Shown here: positions 56,161 through 63,771 of the stretch, piece by piece | How positions within the stretch are numbered: position 1 is the stretch's first letter | How the letters are laid out: each line of letters begins with the position of its first letter | Assembly: GCF_900112455.1 (NCBI RefSeq) | Contig: NZ_FOLT01000004.1 | Location: forward strand, 220,379 to 284,378 | Length of the DNA stretch: 64,000 bases | From: Alkalibacterium subtropicum | GTDB taxonomy: Bacteria > Bacillota > Bacilli > Lactobacillales > Carnobacteriaceae_A | Direction: 5' to 3' | Position numbers and translations under genes: made by a program | The notes under the pieces: generated by a model | Databases searched by the model: none | What the model was told of the DNA's origin: nothing | The model's input: the letters and a program-made list of their open reading frames with translations, nothing else

Positions 56161-57084
56161 TTAATGTTTTTTCAACAGCAGCTGATCGATAAAATGATCG
56201 GTGGTTTTGTGCAGGATCATATCTGCCCTGAAGCGTGTCGGGAGGATGAATTCCTCCAGATTTTTCAAATTCACCTTTTTCCATACAGTGCGAGCCATCT
56301 GGAATGCCTCTTTCTTGTCCCCTATGGCATAGGGGTAATAGTAGTTAGAAGGGTCCTTGAAGGCCGTTTTCAGCAACAGACCAAAACGTTCAAGGTACCA
56401 GTTCTCTATCTTGGCCGGTTCGGCATCCACATAAAAACTGAAATCGAAAAAATCACTGACAAATATTTTTTCGTTGGTAGGCAGCTGCAGGACGTTGATC
56501 CCCTCTACGATCAGAATATCAGGCTGGTCGATGATCTCAAATTTATCAGGAACGATATTATACAGACGATGGGAATAAAGCGGGACTTGGATGTGTCTTC
56601 TGCCACTTTTCACATCACCCATGAAACTGATGAGGCGGTGCATGTCATAGCTTTCCGGAAAGCCTTTTCGGTTCAAGATGCCTCGTTCTTTTAAAACTTC
56701 GTTGGGATAAAGGAAACCGTCAGTCGTGATCAGACTTACTGTCTGATCGGGGTAGGCACGGGCCATCATCGCCTGGAGAAAACGGGCCAGAGTGCTTTTC
56801 CCTACCGCCACGCTTCCCGCTATGCCGATGATATACGGATCTTTCTTATGCGGCTTACCCAAAAAACGTTTTATTTCGTCTTGTCTTTCATGATAGTGTT
56901 TAATGTACTTGTCCAGGATTTCCAATATAGGCAAATAGATTTCTTTCACGTCCATGACCGAAACGTTGTCGTTTAACGAACGCAAGGCTTCAACTTCAGT
57001 ATCTGTCAGCATCATTTTTTTATTTTTATTTAATTCCTGCCACTCTTCACGGTTGATTATATAAAAAGAATCTGATTCCTGCAT
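56161..57084 (-). CDS. coaA: Pantothenate kinase, type I
   Basis: Commits pantothenate to coenzyme A synthesis, 307 residues. Walker A GIAGSVAVGKSTLARFLQ (about 91-108), TTDGFLYPN, KGFPESYD and VPLYSHRLYNIVPD are typical for prokaryotic type I CoaA. GGAGGTAACCGC precedes ATG at 57084. It is divergent from the mevalonate operon, which consumes acetyl-CoA. Confidence 0.95.
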   Translation of the reverse strand: MQESDSFYIINREEWQELNKNKKMMLTDTEVEALRSLNDNVSVMDVKEIYLPILEILDKYIKHYHERQDEIKRFLGKPHKKDPYIIGIAGSVAVGKSTLARFLQAMMARAYPDQTVSLITTDGFLYPNEVLKERGILNRKGFPESYDMHRLISFMGDVKSGRRHIQVPLYSHRLYNIVPDKFEIIDQPDILIVEGINVLQLPTNEKIFVSDFFDFSFYVDAEPAKIENWYLERFGLLLKTAFKDPSNYYYPYAIGDKKEAFQMARTVWKKVNLKNLEEFILPTRFRADMILHKTTDHFIDQLLLKKH

Positions 57085-57202
57085 GCGGTTACCTCCGCTC
57101 TCATCGTATTTATCTAATCCAGTTTACCAAAATTCTATCCGTTTTCACAACACTCTGTGAAGATCTCGAGAGAATATTCTTAAATGAATCTTTAGGATGA
57201 CC

Positions 57203-57216
57203 TGATATGATAAAAT
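57203..57216 (+). promoter_or_regulatory. Possible extended -10 of the mevalonate operon
   Basis: Overlapping TGATATGAT (57203-57211) and TGATAAAAT (57208-57216) are extended -10 candidates about 95 bases before the mvk start. No good -35 was found. Confidence 0.35.
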
Positions 57217-57307
57217 GGATACGAGGCTCATGTTATGTCTGAAGATAAATCAGATGCATACGATTATCTGCCTATACATACAAAACTATACATCAAGAGG
57301 TGACTCT

Positions 57308-58261
57308 ATGAAAACTCTCCCAGAGCAGGCAACAGGGACGGCTCACGGAAAAATCATTCTGATCGGTGAGCATGCCGTTGTTTACGGTGAACCAGCGATC
57401 GCTTTTCCTTTTAAAGCTACACCTGTCGAGGTAACGATTAGACAAATTGAAACAGCGGCAGCGATTTCATCGAGCTATTATTCGGGCCCGTTGAAAGACG
57501 CTCCCGTTTCGCTGACTAATATCACAACCCTACTTCAAACGATAGGTGATGATTTAAGTCAGCCTACCGGGCATCTGTCTATCACTGTAACCAGCCGTAT
57601 TCCAGCCGAGAGAGGCATGGGATCAAGCGCAGCCGTTGCGACCGCATTCGTCCGGGCGCTTTTTAACTACTTCAATGTTCCACTCGATCCAGACCGGCTG
57701 CTGTATTACGTTGATATTTCCGAAAAAATCGCCCATGGCAATCCAAGCGGAATCGATGCCCGTGTGACGAGCAGTGACTCCCCCGTATTTTATCAGAAAG
57801 GCAGCATGTTTGAATCTCTCTCTATAAACCTGACCGGTCATCTGATTGCTGCTGATACAGGAATCAAAGGACAGACCGGTCAGGCTGTTGCCGATGTAGC
57901 CGAAGAAGTCGCACATCATCCTGAACAGGCCATGGCCCTGATCAGAAACATGGGTGTGCTTACCCTCCAGGCCAAAGAGGCCATTGCCCATAACGACCCG
58001 GAAAGACTGGGCAAGCTCCTGACTCAGGCCCACAGCTCACTGAAGCAGCTGTCAGTCAGTAACACGAAACTGGATCATCTTGTTGAGACAGCCTTGCGTT
58101 CCGGAGCTTTAGGCGCCAAGCTGACAGGTGGCGGACGCGGGGGCTGCATGATCGCCCTGGCTGAATCAGAAAAAAAAGCGGAAGTCATTGCCGAAAAATT
58201 AATGGAACAGGGTGCCGTCAACACCTGGATCCATGCATTAGGAGAAGATAAACATGAGTAA
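57308..58261 (+). CDS. mvk: Mevalonate kinase
   Basis: First kinase of the lower mevalonate pathway, 317 residues, GHMP family. GKIILIGEHAVVYGEPAIA (about 14-32), the phosphate loop PAERGMGSSAAVATA (about 99-113), NPSGIDA and LTGGGRGGCMIAL are intact. ATG at 57308 follows AAGAGGTG; the upstream in-frame extension contains no ribosome site. Its stop overlaps the mvaD start by eight bases. Confidence 0.96.
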   Translation: MKTLPEQATGTAHGKIILIGEHAVVYGEPAIAFPFKATPVEVTIRQIETAAAISSSYYSGPLKDAPVSLTNITTLLQTIGDDLSQPTGHLSITVTSRIPAERGMGSSAAVATAFVRALFNYFNVPLDPDRLLYYVDISEKIAHGNPSGIDARVTSSDSPVFYQKGSMFESLSINLTGHLIAADTGIKGQTGQAVADVAEEVAHHPEQAMALIRNMGVLTLQAKEAIAHNDPERLGKLLTQAHSSLKQLSVSNTKLDHLVETALRSGALGAKLTGGGRGGCMIALAESEKKAEVIAEKLMEQGAVNTWIHALGEDKHE

Positions 58262-59237
58262 TTGGGTACGCGCACATACGAATATTGCCTTGATCAAATA
58301 CTGGGGAAAAGCAGATGAGGACCTGATCCTTCCGATGAATAATTCTCTTTCTCTCACTCTGGATGCCTTCTATACCGAAACCAGCGTGACGTTTGATGAT
58401 GCCTTGAGATCAGACGAGCTGTATCTGGATGACAGGATGCAGGATCTGGCTGCACTAAAAAAAGTGAAGACTGTATTGGATCTGGTCAGAGAAAAAGCAG
58501 GCATCACATCAAAAGCTAAAGTTATGAGCTATAATCATGTCCCGACAGCGGCTGGCCTTGCATCTTCTGCCTCGGGACTGGCCGCACTAGCCGGTGCGGC
58601 CAGTCTGGCGGCCGGTCTGGAACTGTCTTCTGAAGAACTGTCAAAACTTGCCCGCAGAGGGTCAGGGTCTGCCTCACGCAGCATCTATGGCGGGTTCGCA
58701 GAATGGCAGAAAGGAACGAGCCACGAAACCTCCTTTGCTGTGCCGGTAGATGACGCGGATTGGGATATAGGAATGCTTTTTATTGTCGTAAGCGACAATA
58801 AAAAAGATGTATCCAGCCGCGAAGGTATGTCCAGAACGGTCCAGACCTCACCTTTCTATCAGGGCTGGCTGGATTCACTGGATGATGACCTGAGCGCAAT
58901 GAAACTGGCGATCAAGGAGCAGGACATCCATGAAGTCGGTGTCATCGCTGAACGGAATGCGCTTAAAATGCATGCAACGACCTTGGGCGCCGACCCGCCC
59001 TTTACCTACTGGTCGCCTGACAGCATGAAGGCGATGGAAGCGGTAAGGGCTCTTCGGGATAAAGGCTATTCTGTTCACTTCACTATGGATGCCGGACCAA
59101 ATGTCAAACTGATCTGCAGACAGACCCAGCTGGAAGAAATAAGGACACATCTACTTAACGATTTTTCTGAATCCCAACTTATCTCGGCTAGACCCGGCCC
59201 TGGGCTGCACGTAGTTTCCAGACCCGGATCCCAATGA
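58254..59237 (+). CDS. mvaD: Diphosphomevalonate decarboxylase
   Basis: Makes isopentenyl diphosphate from diphosphomevalonate, 327 residues. AHTNIALIKYWGKADEDLI (about 5-23), NSLSLTLD, the ATP loop PTAAGLASSASGLAAL (about 97-112), RRGSGSASRSIYGGF (catalytic Asp/Ser region follows) and TMDAGPNVK are diagnostic. It overlaps mvk and precedes mvaK2 by 17 bp. Confidence 0.96.
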   Translation: MSNWVRAHTNIALIKYWGKADEDLILPMNNSLSLTLDAFYTETSVTFDDALRSDELYLDDRMQDLAALKKVKTVLDLVREKAGITSKAKVMSYNHVPTAAGLASSASGLAALAGAASLAAGLELSSEELSKLARRGSGSASRSIYGGFAEWQKGTSHETSFAVPVDDADWDIGMLFIVVSDNKKDVSSREGMSRTVQTSPFYQGWLDSLDDDLSAMKLAIKEQDIHEVGVIAERNALKMHATTLGADPPFTYWSPDSMKAMEAVRALRDKGYSVHFTMDAGPNVKLICRQTQLEEIRTHLLNDFSESQLISARPGPGLHVVSRPGSQ

Positions 59238-59254
59238 ATTGAAAAGGTGAGAAG

Positions 59255-60331
59255 ATGAAACACACAGAAGTTTATGCACCCGGAAAACTCTATATCGCCG
59301 GAGAATATGCCGTTGTCGAGCCGGGAAACCCGTCTGTCATCGTTGCCGTCGACCGCTTCATCACAGTGTCAGTGTCGCCGTCAGAAGGGCCGTCCGGAAC
59401 GATCACTTCTCCGTCTCTTTCGAAAGAAACCTTGCACTGGAGACGGAACGATTGCCGGATATTCATCGAAGAACCGAATGAAAAAGCTGACATCCTCTTG
59501 AAAACAATGGAAATGACTGAACACTTTTTATATGAACAGGGCCTTGCTCTTCCCTATTATGACATAGTAATAGAGAGTACCTTGGACAGCTCCGACGGCA
59601 GGAAATACGGGCTGGGGTCAAGCGGAGCTGTCACTGTCGCATCGATACAAGCATTGCTGGGGTCGGTCGGGTTCGCTCTCAGTGAAGATCGCCTATTCAA
59701 ACTGGCTGCTGCGGTCCACGTCGCATTGCAGAGCCGAGGGTCGCTTGGAGATCTAGCTGCGGCTGCCTATACAGGCTGGATCGCTTATTCAAGTCCAAAT
59801 AAACACTGGATAGAAAGGCAGCTGGATCAGATCACCCTCTCCTCACTGATCGAACAGCCGTGGCCTGAACTTGAAGTCGAACGGTTGCCCGCTCCATCCT
59901 CTCTCATGCTTCTGGTCGGCTGGACCGGCAAACCTGCTTCTACGGAATCCTTTGTTGCTTCCGTGCAGCAGAAAAACCCGGATGTAAACCTTCAGTCTTT
60001 CCTAGAGAAAAGTCGCGCCTGCGTGACCGACTTGATCAGCGGAATCAAGTCAAACGAGAGTGATCAGATCAAAGCAGCTGTACGCGCCAACAGAGACCTT
60101 CTTTTGCAAATGAGCCGGACAAAAGGACTCGTTCTGGAAACACCTCTGCTGGAAAGCCTCAGCCGCATTGCCGAAAACCATGACGCAGCGGCAAAAACTT
60201 CCGGAGCCGGTGGTGGCGACTGCGGAATCGCCTTTGTCCAGACAGACAATCAGAAAGAGCGCATCCTTTCAGAGTGGCAGTCTTGCCATATTGAACCTCT
60301 GCCCCTTACCGTGTATGATAAACATAATTGA
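59255..60331 (+). CDS. mvaK2: Phosphomevalonate kinase
   Basis: Second kinase of the pathway, 358 residues, GHMP family. APGKLYIAGEYAVVEPGNPS (about 8-27), GLGSSGAVTVA (about 119-129) and TSGAGGGDCGIAF (C-terminal GHMP motif) are present. AAAGGTGAG precedes ATG at 59255. The order mvk-mvaD-mvaK2-fni is the usual Lactobacillales arrangement. Confidence 0.96.
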   Translation: MKHTEVYAPGKLYIAGEYAVVEPGNPSVIVAVDRFITVSVSPSEGPSGTITSPSLSKETLHWRRNDCRIFIEEPNEKADILLKTMEMTEHFLYEQGLALPYYDIVIESTLDSSDGRKYGLGSSGAVTVASIQALLGSVGFALSEDRLFKLAAAVHVALQSRGSLGDLAAAAYTGWIAYSSPNKHWIERQLDQITLSSLIEQPWPELEVERLPAPSSLMLLVGWTGKPASTESFVASVQQKNPDVNLQSFLEKSRACVTDLISGIKSNESDQIKAAVRANRDLLLQMSRTKGLVLETPLLESLSRIAENHDAAAKTSGAGGGDCGIAFVQTDNQKERILSEWQSCHIEPLPLTVYDKHN

Positions 60332-60351
60332 CCTAAACTGGAGTGTGCCTT

Positions 60352-61410
60352 ATGCCGAAAACCAATAACCGAAAAAATGAACATGTCTCCTTATCAGAAA
60401 AATTTTATAAAGAAGGTGATTCTTCTTTTAAAGATATCGCCTTTGTTCACCATTCTTTTCCTCAGTGTGATGTGAAGGATATTTCTCTGGACGTTTCTAT
60501 GCTGGACCTGCCGTTCACCTCTCCTTTTTTCATCAATGCGATGTCGGGCGGCAGTACGTGGACCGGGAAAGTCAATGAAAAACTGGCAGTGATTGCGAGA
60601 GAAACGAATCTTGCGATGGCCACGGGATCAGTCAGCGCTGCACTCAAAGATCCGTCTCAAGCGGATACCTTTCAGATCGTCCGTAAGACAAACCCCAATG
60701 GCGTAGTTTTTGCCAATCTGGGTGCCGGACACGGTCTGGAGAATGCCAAACGCGCCGTCGATCTGCTGGATGCTGATGCTCTTCAAATCCATCTGAACGC
60801 CCCGCAGGAAATCGTCATGCCTGAAGGTGACCGTGAATTCTCGGATTGGATAGAAAATATCCAGTCTATCGTAGAAGGCCTGGATAGACCCGTCATTGTG
60901 AAGGAAGTCGGTTTCGGGATGTCCAGAGAAACTGTACAGCTTTTGGAATCGATTGGCGTGAAATTGATCGACATCAGTGGAAAAGGTGGGACAAATTTCG
61001 CTCAGATAGAAAATTACCGGAGAAAAGATTTCAAACTGGATGACTTTGAAGCGTGGGGCCAGTCAACGGTGGCGTCTCTGCTTGAAGCTCAGGAAAGCGT
61101 CAGCCAGGCTTCGCTTATCGCATCAGGCGGAATCAGACGTCCGATGGAAATCGTGAAAGCCCTGGCCCTGGGTGCATCTCTGAGCGGCCTTTCCAGTCAG
61201 ATCATGCACATGGCCCTTGATGATGTTGACCAAACTATTCAGACTCTGACTCACTGGAAGGAAGAAATAAAACGCATCATGACCTTGCTGGGTGCAAAGA
61301 CTATCGAAGATTTGAAAAAGACGGACATTATTATCACCGGAGACTCTGCAGAGTGGTGCGAAGCGCGGGCTATCGACAAGCACCGTTATGCTTTCAGATC
61401 AAATAGATAG
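60352..61410 (+). CDS. fni: Isopentenyl-diphosphate isomerase, type 2 (FMN-dependent)
   Basis: Interconverts IPP and DMAPP with FMN and NADPH; 352 residues. RKNEHVSLSEKF at the start, INAMSGGSTWTG, LQIHLNAPQE, VIVKEVGFGMS, ISGKGGTNFAQIE and ASGGIRRPMEI (FMN phosphate) are clear. The ATG at 60352 follows TGGAG; the GTG at 60343 lies inside the spacer. Last pathway gene of the operon. Confidence 0.96.
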   Translation: MPKTNNRKNEHVSLSEKFYKEGDSSFKDIAFVHHSFPQCDVKDISLDVSMLDLPFTSPFFINAMSGGSTWTGKVNEKLAVIARETNLAMATGSVSAALKDPSQADTFQIVRKTNPNGVVFANLGAGHGLENAKRAVDLLDADALQIHLNAPQEIVMPEGDREFSDWIENIQSIVEGLDRPVIVKEVGFGMSRETVQLLESIGVKLIDISGKGGTNFAQIENYRRKDFKLDDFEAWGQSTVASLLEAQESVSQASLIASGGIRRPMEIVKALALGASLSGLSSQIMHMALDDVDQTIQTLTHWKEEIKRIMTLLGAKTIEDLKKTDIIITGDSAEWCEARAIDKHRYAFRSNR

Positions 61411-61455
61411 CACAGACAGCTGACGACACGAGTATGAGAATAAAGAAGGCATTTC

Positions 61456-61959
61456 ATGCATAACCATAAAACTACAACACCCGTTTTCACATATATCTGG
61501 CTGCCTTTGTATGTCTTTCTTCAGCTGACTTGGGGGCTTATCCAGACGGTTGCAGGGTTCATCCTCTTTCTCTTTCACATTAAATCACCACATGATTTTT
61601 ATCATGGCTGTATCCGCACAAAGTGGGCAACCTTTAACGGCATTTCACTGGGTCTGTTTATCTTTGTGCCAAACGATGAGGATGAAAACCTGCTCAAACG
61701 GAAAAAAAATAACACGCAACTTCTCACAAATCAGTGCGATCGGGTCTCCGTGCACGAATATGGTCATACTTATCAGTCCATTATGTTAGGACCCTTGTAT
61801 CTTATTATTATAGGTACGGTATCCTGGTCATGGGCCCGTCGGAAACGCTATAAGGACCTCAGACGAAAGTACGGTGTCCCATACTCCTTCTGCTGGACTG
61901 AAGCCTGGGCAAATGCTTTGGGTGAGCGGATATTGAAAGAACCGTCCATCACACATTGA
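61456..61959 (+). CDS. Membrane protein with HEYGH zinc-protease-like motif
   Basis: Not assigned to a named family. The 167-residue product has hydrophobic segments near 10-45 and 60-72, the motif RVSVHEYGHTYQS (about 97-109), another helix (about 110-125), and CWTEAWANALGE near the C-terminus. HExxH plus a downstream Glu (TEAWAN) is the pattern of a membrane-embedded zinc metalloprotease; activity is inference. It lies 45 bp after fni with AGAAGG upstream and is the last gene before the operon terminator, so it is probably co-expressed with the isoprenoid genes. Confidence 0.7.
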   Translation: MHNHKTTTPVFTYIWLPLYVFLQLTWGLIQTVAGFILFLFHIKSPHDFYHGCIRTKWATFNGISLGLFIFVPNDEDENLLKRKKNNTQLLTNQCDRVSVHEYGHTYQSIMLGPLYLIIIGTVSWSWARRKRYKDLRRKYGVPYSFCWTEAWANALGERILKEPSITH

Positions 61960-61960
61960 T

Positions 61961-61984
61961 AAAAAAACAGTCATGACCTTAATC
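61961..61984 (+). terminator. Left half of a terminator split by a transposon
   Basis: AAAAACAGTCATGA (61963-61976) is the 5' arm of the mevalonate operon terminator. Its partner TCATGACTGTTTTT lies at 63675-63688, 1.7 kb away, because a mobile element entered the loop. Joined, the two would form a 14-bp stem with loop CCTTAA and a T-run. Confidence 0.8.
61976..61984. repeat. Target-site duplication, left copy
   Basis: ACCTTAATC, repeated exactly at 63668-63676, directly abutting the inverted repeats of the element. Confidence 0.88.
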
Positions 61985-62000
61985 TAACGGGTTCGGTTTT
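61985..62000 (+). repeat. Terminal inverted repeat, left
   Basis: TAACGGGTTCGGTTTT, identical in inverted orientation to 63652-63667; weaker similarity continues inward to TAGAAAA. Confidence 0.88.
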
Positions 62001-62029
62001 CGAGTAGAAAATATAAATTAACACCGTAT

Positions 62030-62069
62030 AATGAGTACCAATTAACAATATAATTGGTACTCATTTTTT
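62030..62069 (+). terminator. Hairpin with T-run near the transposon left end
   Basis: Perfect 14-bp arms (62030-62043, 62052-62065), an eight-base loop and six T residues counting the end of the arm. It may block read-through from the upstream operon into the element, and could replace the broken terminator. Confidence 0.85.
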
Positions 62070-62078
62070 CATTGTTAA

Positions 62079-62651
62079 ATCAATACGAAAACATGGAAAC
62101 AGGCTCGTGAAGTATTTATTGAAGCTGGTGCTGATTTAATAAACTGGGGGATTTTTCGAGGACACAACACGAAATCGTTAAGGAAGCTAGCTTATTATAA
62201 ATTGAGTGAGTTGTTTGAGTATCATAAGTTTCACAAGCAGGTAGGGACTAAACTAGTCTATGTAGATCCCCCAATTCAACACCCGTTAGCAACGATTGAT
62301 AGAGGGTTTCGTTCAGTAGATTGTACAACTAATCTATCCTCTTTCGAACCCAAAGACATTTCGAAGCTAATCTTAAATGTCAACAACAATGCGACAAACA
62401 CATTCATTCAGTATATTTGTAGACGATTATCAATCTTAGAAAGACCTTTAACCACTGCTCGTGGAGACGGGAAAAGATATATCTACTCCAATTCCAATCC
62501 GAAATATGCTCAAATGGCTCTAACAATTCTTCGGACCTATTATAACTTTTGCTTTTCTTACACATCTGATGGGGGCAGTGGAACCGCTGCTCAGCGGTTA
62601 AGATTAACGAAGAAGAAGTTCAATATAAAAGACATTATTTATATGCAGTAA
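62079..62651 (+). pseudogene. Truncated transposase-like remnant
   Basis: An open frame of 190 codons begins right after an in-frame TAA at 62076-62078 with no ATG or ribosome site, so the N-terminus is missing. The C-terminal part, with RPLTTARGDGKRYIY, NPKYAQMALTILRTYYNFC and AQRLRLTKKKFNIKDI, resembles the end of Firmicute insertion-element proteins as I remember them; this is recognition without a search. No catalytic set can be assigned. It is probably a dead transposase of the surrounding element. Confidence 0.55.
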
Positions 62652-62669
62652 TTAGTTCTTAAAAAACAA

Positions 62670-62708
62670 ACAAAAGTACAAAACTCTAAGCGTTTTGTAC
62701 TTTTGTTT
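62670..62708. terminator. Bidirectional terminator between transposase remnant and vanZ
   Basis: Perfect 15-bp arms (62670-62684, 62692-62706) with loop TCTAAGC and A/T-runs outside both arms. Confidence 0.88.
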
Positions 62709-62756
62709 AGTATTTCTTCTTGAACTAACGCATCCGTTAGCACAACAAGAAAAATA

Positions 62757-63326
62757 TTACATATGACCTTTTGATGTTTTCTTTGATAATGAAATACTGG
62801 GAAATTTAGAATTGAGGATTTTCCAAATTATGTAGCCTAAAAATGCTCCAACAGTGTTTAATATTAAATCATCAATGTCTGCGGAACGCCCCATTGGAAT
62901 AGAAAATTGCACCACTTCAATAAATAATGAAAATAGCAACCCTGCTAGAATTAGATTTAACCTTACTTTCTTTTGTAAAGATGAAATCTTCTGAGATAGA
63001 AAAAATCCAAAAGGAACAAACAGTAAAATATTTAATCCTAAATTACGGATAGGTACTGTTATATCAACCGAATGAAACATAATATCGTACATTCCAGTAA
63101 AAGGAACTATGTTAATAATTGTCGGTATTTCCGTACCATAATACCTTGGATAAACAGTAACTAATAAAATTCCAATTATGCTAAGCCCTAATAGAATGTT
63201 AATGCTTACTCGTTTGAAATCTAAATTTTTCTTCTTACTTATAAAATAAACTGTTATATAAATTACTAAAACTATTATTAAGAATAAAGGAACCAACTCT
63301 CCAAATGCTCGCCATAATTGAACCAC
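62757..63326 (-). CDS. VanZ family membrane protein
   Basis: Membrane protein of 189 residues with about five hydrophobic helices. NIVPFTGMYD, NLGLNILLFVPFGFFLS (about 93-109), SLFIEVVQFSIPMGRSADIDDLILNTVGAFLGY-type core (EVVQF...DIDDLILNTVG) are the VanZ pattern. VanZ of Tn1546 gives low-level teicoplanin resistance; most relatives have no proven role. GTG start at 63326 with GGAGTG seven bases upstream. Codon use is AT-rich, unlike neighbours, and the gene is a passenger of the transposon. Confidence 0.88.
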   Translation of the reverse strand: MVQLWRAFGELVPLFLIIVLVIYITVYFISKKKNLDFKRVSINILLGLSIIGILLVTVYPRYYGTEIPTIINIVPFTGMYDIMFHSVDITVPIRNLGLNILLFVPFGFFLSQKISSLQKKVRLNLILAGLLFSLFIEVVQFSIPMGRSADIDDLILNTVGAFLGYIIWKILNSKFPSISLSKKTSKGHM

Positions 63327-63651
63327 TAATATACACTCCGTTCAGGAAAAATACTGCATAAATTATTTTAACGTTGGATTTTAACGTAAAATTGTGCAAA
63401 TTGAGAAGTATTCTTAATACTCTACTGCTTCGTTAGTTTAAGTGTATCTTTTCACAAAACCAATATTTCTTACACTCTTATATTAACATAAATATCCAAT
63501 AAACCTTGAAAAACTTTAGTAATTTTTATCAAAATTGAATAAAATTTAAAAAATCAAAAGCGAAGGAATTTACCGATTCCCTTGAATATTATAATGATAA
63601 TTTACTGTTAAAAGTGATGTTAAAACTATTGTAAATACATTTTTCTACCTA
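63327..63651. other. AT-rich right arm of the transposon
   Basis: About 325 bp with no reading frame or recognised motif; it should contain the vanZ promoter (candidate AT-rich -10 sequences near 63355-63420, not resolvable) and internal end sequences of the element. Confidence 0.5.
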
Positions 63652-63667
63652 AAAACCGAACCCGTTA
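63652..63667 (-). repeat. Terminal inverted repeat, right
   Basis: AAAACCGAACCCGTTA, the exact reverse complement of 61985-62000. Confidence 0.88.
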
Positions 63668-63676
63668 ACCTTAATC
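63668..63676. repeat. Target-site duplication, right copy
   Basis: ACCTTAATC, identical to 61976-61984, followed by the displaced 3' arm of the operon terminator (to 63688). Confidence 0.88.
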
Positions 63677-63771
63677 ATGACTGTTTTTATTTTGTTTTTA
63701 ACTTTTTAGTAATATTCGATATTAAAAAACAAGCGCGTAAACGTTCTTTTATTTTCCCGACCCTTACCTAT

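Larger units (their letters stand above)
61985..63667. mobile_element. Non-autonomous 1683-bp transposon carrying a VanZ-family gene
   Basis: Bounded by perfect 16-bp terminal inverted repeats (61985-62000 and 63652-63667) and a 9-bp direct duplication. Inside are a hairpin, an N-terminally truncated transposase-like frame, a terminator and a VanZ gene on the opposite strand. The interior is more AT-rich than the flanking operon. The family was not identified; a 9-bp duplication occurs in several IS families. Confidence 0.85.

Noticed and set aside
57215-57307. N-terminal extension of mevalonate kinase
   Set aside because: No ribosome site and it overlaps the likely promoter; the ATG at 57308 follows AAGAGGTG.
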